Positions 59,938-64,000 of a stretch of 64,000 nucleotides of DNA are shown here, piece by piece. The translations under genes were made by a program, and so were the position numbers. Each line of letters begins with the position of its first letter. Position 1 is the first letter of the stretch. Origin of the DNA: Catenulispora sp. EB89. Lineage in GTDB: Bacteria; Actinomycetota; Actinomycetes; Streptomycetales; Catenulisporaceae. Where the stretch lies: NCBI RefSeq assembly GCF_041261445.1, contig NZ_JBGCCU010000023.1, positions 124,001 to 188,000 on the forward strand, given 5' to 3'. A model generated the notes under the pieces. That model was not told where the DNA came from. It did not search any database and saw only the letters and a list, made by a program, of their open reading frames with translations.

Positions 59938-61030
59938 TGGCGCGAGAACAAGGACACCGCCACCGGACGGCGCGGCACGGCGGCGACGGTGGTCGTGGAG
60001 AAGCTGCTCGGGGCCCTGGCCGACCGCGGAGCCAAGCTCGACGAGCTCGCCGCGGTCGGCGCCGAGGTCGTGGCGCGGTCACGCAGCCTGGCCGTCGCCG
60101 CCCGCGCCCAGACCTCGCCGGCCACCGGCCAGCCGGCCTTCGCCCTGGCCCCCGACACCTTGGAGTACGCAGTCGGGATCCACGGCGAGCGGGGCACGGG
60201 CATCATCGACCATCGGCCGGTGGAAGAACTCGTGGACCGGATGACCGGCGACCTGCTCGCGGCCCTGCCCACGTCGCACGACAGGGTGCTGGCCGTCGTC
60301 AACGGCCTGGGCGCCACCACCAGCTTGGAACTGCACGCCATCGCCTCTCTGCTGCACCGAACGCTAACGCTGACCACGCGCGGCATCCGGCCCCTGGCCG
60401 TCCTGCCCGGCACCTTCACGGCGGCCTTGGACATGGCCGGCTTCTCCATCACCCTCACCGCGATGAAGCCGGAGTCGACCGAACTCTGGACGGCCCCGAC
60501 CGACACCCCGCTGGTGTTGCCCTCCCGCCCCCTGGCTGTGGGTGCCGCGACGGCTGCGGCGCCCAGGCCGGGGCCGTATCCGCGGTCGCCGGCGCGCCGC
60601 AGCACCCGGCCGACCAGGACGTCCTCGACGCCCTGTGGCAGCTCACCGACCAGGTCCACGACAACCTCACCATCCTCGACCAACTCGTCGGCGACGGCGA
60701 CTTCGGCGACAACCTGCTCGGCGGAGTACAGAAGGCGCGCACGCCCAACGTATCGGGGACCGACGGCATGACAGCCCTGGCCGACGACCGCGCCCCCGGC
60801 CCCCGCGCCGTCGCCGACGCAGCCACCTCCGGTCTCGCGGCCATCCACCGCGTCGGCGGAGCCGAAGTCGGCGACTGCACCCTCGTGGATGCACTGGCCC
60901 CCGCCGCCCGGACCCTGGACGACCTCGCCAACGCGGCGTCGGCGGTCGACAGCCCCCTCACCGCCGCCGCCGGCGCCGCGATCAAAGGCGCCCTGAGCAC
61001 GGCGGCACTCGGGTCTACGAGCCGACCACG
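59938..61030 (+). pseudogene. Decayed dihydroxyacetone kinase gene (DhaK-C and DhaL parts)
   Basis: In one frame, 59938 to about 60560 encodes the C-terminal part of a DhaK domain (GRRGTAATVVVEKLLGALAD, YAVGIHGERGTGIID, VLAVVNGLGATTSLEL). The N-terminal substrate-binding half is absent. From about 60585 a different frame encodes DhaL pieces (GDGDFGDNLLGGVQ, GDCTLVDALAPAARTLDDLA) but misses the SGxLYG and RASYLGERS segments. N-terminal loss, a frameshift and internal deletions show it is dead. It was probably once a fused DhaK-DhaL ATP-dependent kinase. UbiD ends just before it. Confidence 0.8.
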
Positions 61031-61126
61031 GCCGCAATCCTGCCGGACCTGTGTCTTCCTAACGGTTATCGCTCCAGGCCGACGATTCGCCGGTGACTTG
61101 CCGGCGACTGGCCGACCTGGAGCCTG

Positions 61127-63448
61127 CTACATGGGATACCGCAGCGGCGACGCGTCGAGTCGGCTGCGAAACCGCTCGGCTTCGGCTTGCGGCAGGTCGT
61201 CGAACACGGCCAGCGCCTGCCTGTGGAACTCCTCGGCCTCCGGCACGCGACCCTGGAAGTGCAGTGCTCGTGCGATGCCGTTGAGGTCGTCGGCGTGGAC
61301 GTACCGGTTCCCCAGATCGTGCATCATGAACGCCGACTCCTCGAAGGCGGTGATGGCTTCGGCATGGCGATCGAGGGCGAGATAGGTGAAGCCGAGGTTG
61401 TGCAGCAGCATCCCGATGAACATCTGATCGTTGTGAGCCCGAGCCTCCTCGATGGCGGCGACGACATAGGCGACCGCTTCGCCCGGTCGGCCCAGCTCGT
61501 GAAGGCAGGTCGCGACGGTGTTGAAGGCGCTCATGCTGCGGGCCGCGAGCCGCACTTCAACGTGGTCGCGCAGCGACAAGGCCTGGAGGCCGACCTCCAG
61601 GCCGCGCTCGTGATCGCCGAGTCCCGTGTGCGCCAAGGCAATGGTGTTCAGCGCCCGTTGTTCGTTCACCAGGTCATGGTGTTCGCGGGCCAGAGCCAGC
61701 GCCGCTTCGAGGGGGACGAGCGCCTCGTCCGATCTGTCGTCCAAGAAGAGCATGTGGCCGAGCCATCGCTGCACCTGCATCTCAGCCTTCGGCTCAGCAG
61801 ACCGCCGCGCGTGGGGCAGGGCGGCTCGAAGCAGCCGTTCGGGCTCTCGCCAGCTGCGGCCGATCTCCTCGATCCGGGCCATCACCAATGCCAGGTTGAC
61901 GACCATGTGGTCGTGTCCCGACCGGGTGGCCTCCGAGAAGGCTCGCAGCAGGTTCGGCCGTTCGCGTTCGAACCAGGAGAGTGCCTGTTTGTTGTCGCGG
62001 AACTGGACGTTGTGGCCCCTCGCGTCGTCGGTGGGGAACGGCAGCGGGTGATGGGCGTTCATCAGTCGGCCCACCTGGGACGCGGTCGCCACGTACCATT
62101 CGAGGACCGCGGCGACGGCCTCGAAACGTTCCTCGTCATCGAGCTCTGCCATGGCGCGTTCGGCCGCGTAGACGCGCAGCAGGTCGTGCAGCTCGTAACG
62201 ATCCACGACCTTCTGCTGGATCAGCTTCTCGTCCTGCAGCAGCTCCAGGATCTGCTCGGCCTCGCCGAGGTCCAGGTCGGCCAGTGCGGTGATCGAGGCC
62301 GCGGTGAAGTCCGTCGCCGGATGGACGCCGAGCAGCCGGAACACTCGTCGGGCGGCCGCGGGCAGCCCCTGGTACGACAGGTCGAAGACGCAAGTCAGCC
62401 CTCTGCCGCCAGCCCCGATCTCGTCCAGCCGGTTGCCGAGCCGGTCGGCCAGGTACTGCAGAGTCCAGGCCGGTCGGGAGTGCAGCCGCGCCGCGGCGAG
62501 CGAGACGGCGAGCGGCAGGTTGCCGCACATGGCCGCGATCCTCGCCGCCGCCTCCGGTTCGGCGGCGACCCTCTCGGGGCCGACGACGCGGGCCAGCAAC
62601 TCGACCGACTCCGCCGGGTCGAGCACGTCCAGGGTGATCGTGCGGGCGCCCTCCAGCGCGGCCAGACTGCGGCGGCTGGTGACCAGCACCAGACAGGTCG
62701 GTGAGGCCGGAAGCAGAGGCCTGATCTGGTCGGCGTCGGCAGCGTTGTCGAGCAGGAGCAGCGCCTGCCGTCCGTGCACGCGGTCGCGGAACATCGCCGC
62801 CCGCTCGTCGAGCCCCGCGGGCACATGCGCGGCTGGCACCTCCAGCTGGCGCAGGAACACGTCCAGCACCGCGGCGGGGTCGGCCGGTTCGTGGTCCGGA
62901 TCGAAGCCGCGCAGGTTCGCGTACAACTGCGCGTCGGCGCATCGCCCGGCGCGCACCAGGCGATGAGCCGCGTGCAGGGCGAGCTGGGTCTTCCCGACGC
63001 CGGCCATCCCCTCGACCGCCGAGATCACAACGGTGCTCATGTCCTGGGCGGCCGCATCGGCCAAGAAGGCGAGTTCCTTCTCCCGCCCGATGAAGGTGGC
63101 CAGATCGACGGGCAACTGCCGCAGCACTCCGGTCGGCCCACCGGTCTTGGTGTCGCGGTACACCCGTAGATACGCCGAACGCCACCGCTCGGCGGCCGCC
63201 TCGTCCGCGTCGAGCACCCGCACGATGGCGGTGACCAGATCCAGATCGAGCCGCCGCCGCCAGGTCTGGAACACCGCCGCCACCGTGGAGTGCGAGACCA
63301 CCCGCGGCGGCCGCATCAACGGCCCCACCCGCTTGGCCAGAGTCCGGACGGACGGCGACCCGGCCCACACGCGCAGCCGGCCCAACAGCTCGACGAACTC
63401 CGCCAGATCAGCGGCGTTCTCCGGATCAGGCTTGCTTCCCGCTCCCAA
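61127..63448 (-). CDS. HTH-NB-ARC-TPR (STAND) regulator-like protein
   Basis: 773 residues; the TTG start at 63448 is fixed by a stop codon just upstream, with GGGGT before it. An N-terminal HTH-like region (LAKRVGPLMRPPRVVSHSTV) is followed by an NB-ARC ATPase with P-loop GMAGVGKTQLAL at about 150, Walker B ALLLLDNAADADQI, LVTSR sensor and GNLPLAVSLAAARL (GLPL) motif, a winged helix (YELHDLLRVYAAERAM) and C-terminal TPRs (EALVPLEAALALAREHHDL, GEAVAYVVAAIEEARAHNDQ). It is the usual actinobacterial STAND switch, resembling AfsR/SARP relatives but without a BTAD domain. The trigger is unknown. Confidence 0.9.
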   Translation of the reverse strand: MGAGSKPDPENAADLAEFVELLGRLRVWAGSPSVRTLAKRVGPLMRPPRVVSHSTVAAVFQTWRRRLDLDLVTAIVRVLDADEAAAERWRSAYLRVYRDTKTGGPTGVLRQLPVDLATFIGREKELAFLADAAAQDMSTVVISAVEGMAGVGKTQLALHAAHRLVRAGRCADAQLYANLRGFDPDHEPADPAAVLDVFLRQLEVPAAHVPAGLDERAAMFRDRVHGRQALLLLDNAADADQIRPLLPASPTCLVLVTSRRSLAALEGARTITLDVLDPAESVELLARVVGPERVAAEPEAAARIAAMCGNLPLAVSLAAARLHSRPAWTLQYLADRLGNRLDEIGAGGRGLTCVFDLSYQGLPAAARRVFRLLGVHPATDFTAASITALADLDLGEAEQILELLQDEKLIQQKVVDRYELHDLLRVYAAERAMAELDDEERFEAVAAVLEWYVATASQVGRLMNAHHPLPFPTDDARGHNVQFRDNKQALSWFERERPNLLRAFSEATRSGHDHMVVNLALVMARIEEIGRSWREPERLLRAALPHARRSAEPKAEMQVQRWLGHMLFLDDRSDEALVPLEAALALAREHHDLVNEQRALNTIALAHTGLGDHERGLEVGLQALSLRDHVEVRLAARSMSAFNTVATCLHELGRPGEAVAYVVAAIEEARAHNDQMFIGMLLHNLGFTYLALDRHAEAITAFEESAFMMHDLGNRYVHADDLNGIARALHFQGRVPEAEEFHRQALAVFDDLPQAEAERFRSRLDASPLRYPM

Positions 63449-63697
63449 AAATCAGACCCCATCGTCGAAGGAACCGCCTCAAGAGGTGCTGGGGTGGAGA
63501 CCGGATTCGCCGCTGGCCGCCCGCGGACCGCACGCTCTCCCGGCAGATTCTAACGAAGGCGACGGAACCAGCTCTGGTGCAGGAACAACGCGTGTCTTCA
63601 ACGCTGCTGTGTCTGTTGGTACCGACGTCGCGCACGGCGGTTGTGTCGGTGCACCGCGGATGCGAACCGAACCCGATCCATACCGGAGGATGTCTCT

Positions 63698-64000
63698 ATG
63701 GAGAATCGACCCTTGACCTTGATGGCGGTCCACGCCCACCCCGACGACGAGGCGACAGGTACCGGAGGGGTCTTGGCGCGGTACGCGGCCGAGGGCATCC
63801 GCACGGTCCTGGTCACCTGTACCGATGGCGGCTGTGGAGACGGACCGGGAGGTGTGAAGCCGGGCGAGCCCGGCCACGACCCGGTTGCGGTGGCTGCGCT
63901 CCGACGTGAGGAACTCAAAGCCAGCTGCGACGTCCTGAATATCACCCATCTGGAGATGTTGGATTATGCAGACTCCGGAATGATGGGCTGGGCGACCAAT
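63698..64000 (+). CDS. LmbE/PIG-L family deacetylase, N-terminal part (3' truncated)
   Basis: The first 101 residues of a metal-dependent GlcNAc-type deacetylase or amidase; the gene continues past the window. The metal motif is AVHAHPDDEATGTGG (His-Pro-Asp-Asp), followed by TVLVTCTDGGCGDG. RREELKASCDVLNITHLEML matches the RxxEx motif region. GGAGGA lies eight bases upstream of ATG 63698. The family includes MshB and Mca of mycothiol metabolism; the sequence shown is compatible with Mca-like proteins, but the missing part is needed. Confidence 0.92.
   Translation, partial: MENRPLTLMAVHAHPDDEATGTGGVLARYAAEGIRTVLVTCTDGGCGDGPGGVKPGEPGHDPVAVAALRREELKASCDVLNITHLEMLDYADSGMMGWATN

Noticed and set aside
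58788-61385. An 865-codon plus-strand frame spanning UbiD and beyond
   Set aside because: Most of it is the shadow frame of UbiD; only the DhaL fragment near 60585-61020 is meaningful, and it is reported as part of the pseudogene.

Overview
This is a 64 kb stretch of a very GC-rich genome, roughly 70% by eye. GTG starts are frequent and third codon positions are strongly G/C. It also carries RbpA, SBP-dependent sugar importers without a local ATPase, and many one-component regulators (TetR, LysR, GntR-LacI, MerR, Lrp). Together these point to a soil actinomycete of the Streptomyces/Catenulispora type; the genus is an inference. I see no tRNA, rRNA, CRISPR array, insertion sequence or phage gene. 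Both ends cut a gene: a membrane protein at the left edge and an LmbE-type deacetylase at the right edge.

Region 1-6.7 kb holds a two-gene chitosan-degradation unit: a secreted GH2 exo-beta-D-glucosaminidase-like enzyme and a secreted GH8 chitosanase-like enzyme. They share an almost identical 265-residue C-terminal module. A palindrome lies upstream and a perfect 17-bp terminator hairpin downstream. Next come a divergent SDR/TetR pair around a 19-bp inverted repeat and a small DUF3995-like membrane protein.

Region 9-19.5 kb is an alpha-1,6-mannan utilisation locus. A secreted GH76 mannanase with two carbohydrate-binding modules is divergent from a GntR-LacI regulator. Then follow GH125 alpha-mannosidase, two ABC permeases, a Tat/lipoprotein solute-binding protein and a cytoplasmic GH76, and finally a second GntR-LacI regulator on the other strand. 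Related TTGA-N6-TCAR palindromes precede both the secreted GH76 and the GH125 operon.

Region 19.6-31.3 kb contains a TetR/FAD-monooxygenase pair with three tandem CTACA-N2-TGTAG operators, a quinone reductase-like enzyme, a DEAD-box RNA helicase, a methyltransferase, a hydrolase remnant and a thioesterase-like protein. It continues with a two-component system divergent from an ABC exporter, and a tautomerase/LysR pair. Region 31.4-34.6 kb is one large secreted protein with two CBM6-like modules, a ricin-type lectin and two beta-helix segments. A 0.6 kb gene-free stretch then leads to rbpA.

Region 35.7-46.9 kb carries a DUF4097-like protein with a phased direct-repeat promoter, a membrane protein, a TetR-MFS operon with a perfect 18-bp palindrome, a double carboxymuconolactone decarboxylase, a NYN-domain protein, a PBP4-type carboxypeptidase, an AMIN-like secreted protein, a type-B carboxylesterase, and a double-HTH Lrp-like regulator. 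Region 47-51.5 kb has a secreted papain-like cysteine protease with a membrane-anchored partner, a divergent HTH protein with TGTGAAC inverted repeats between them, and an SDR lacking the catalytic Tyr/Lys.

Region 51.5-64 kb carries a TetR-MFS-amidase unit with a 22-bp operator, a MerR/SDR divergent pair with a 19-bp promoter spacer, a small split-barrel protein, and a LysR regulator divergent from a UbiX/UbiD decarboxylase pair. A decayed dihydroxyacetone kinase gene, a large HTH-NB-ARC-TPR protein and the truncated LmbE gene follow.
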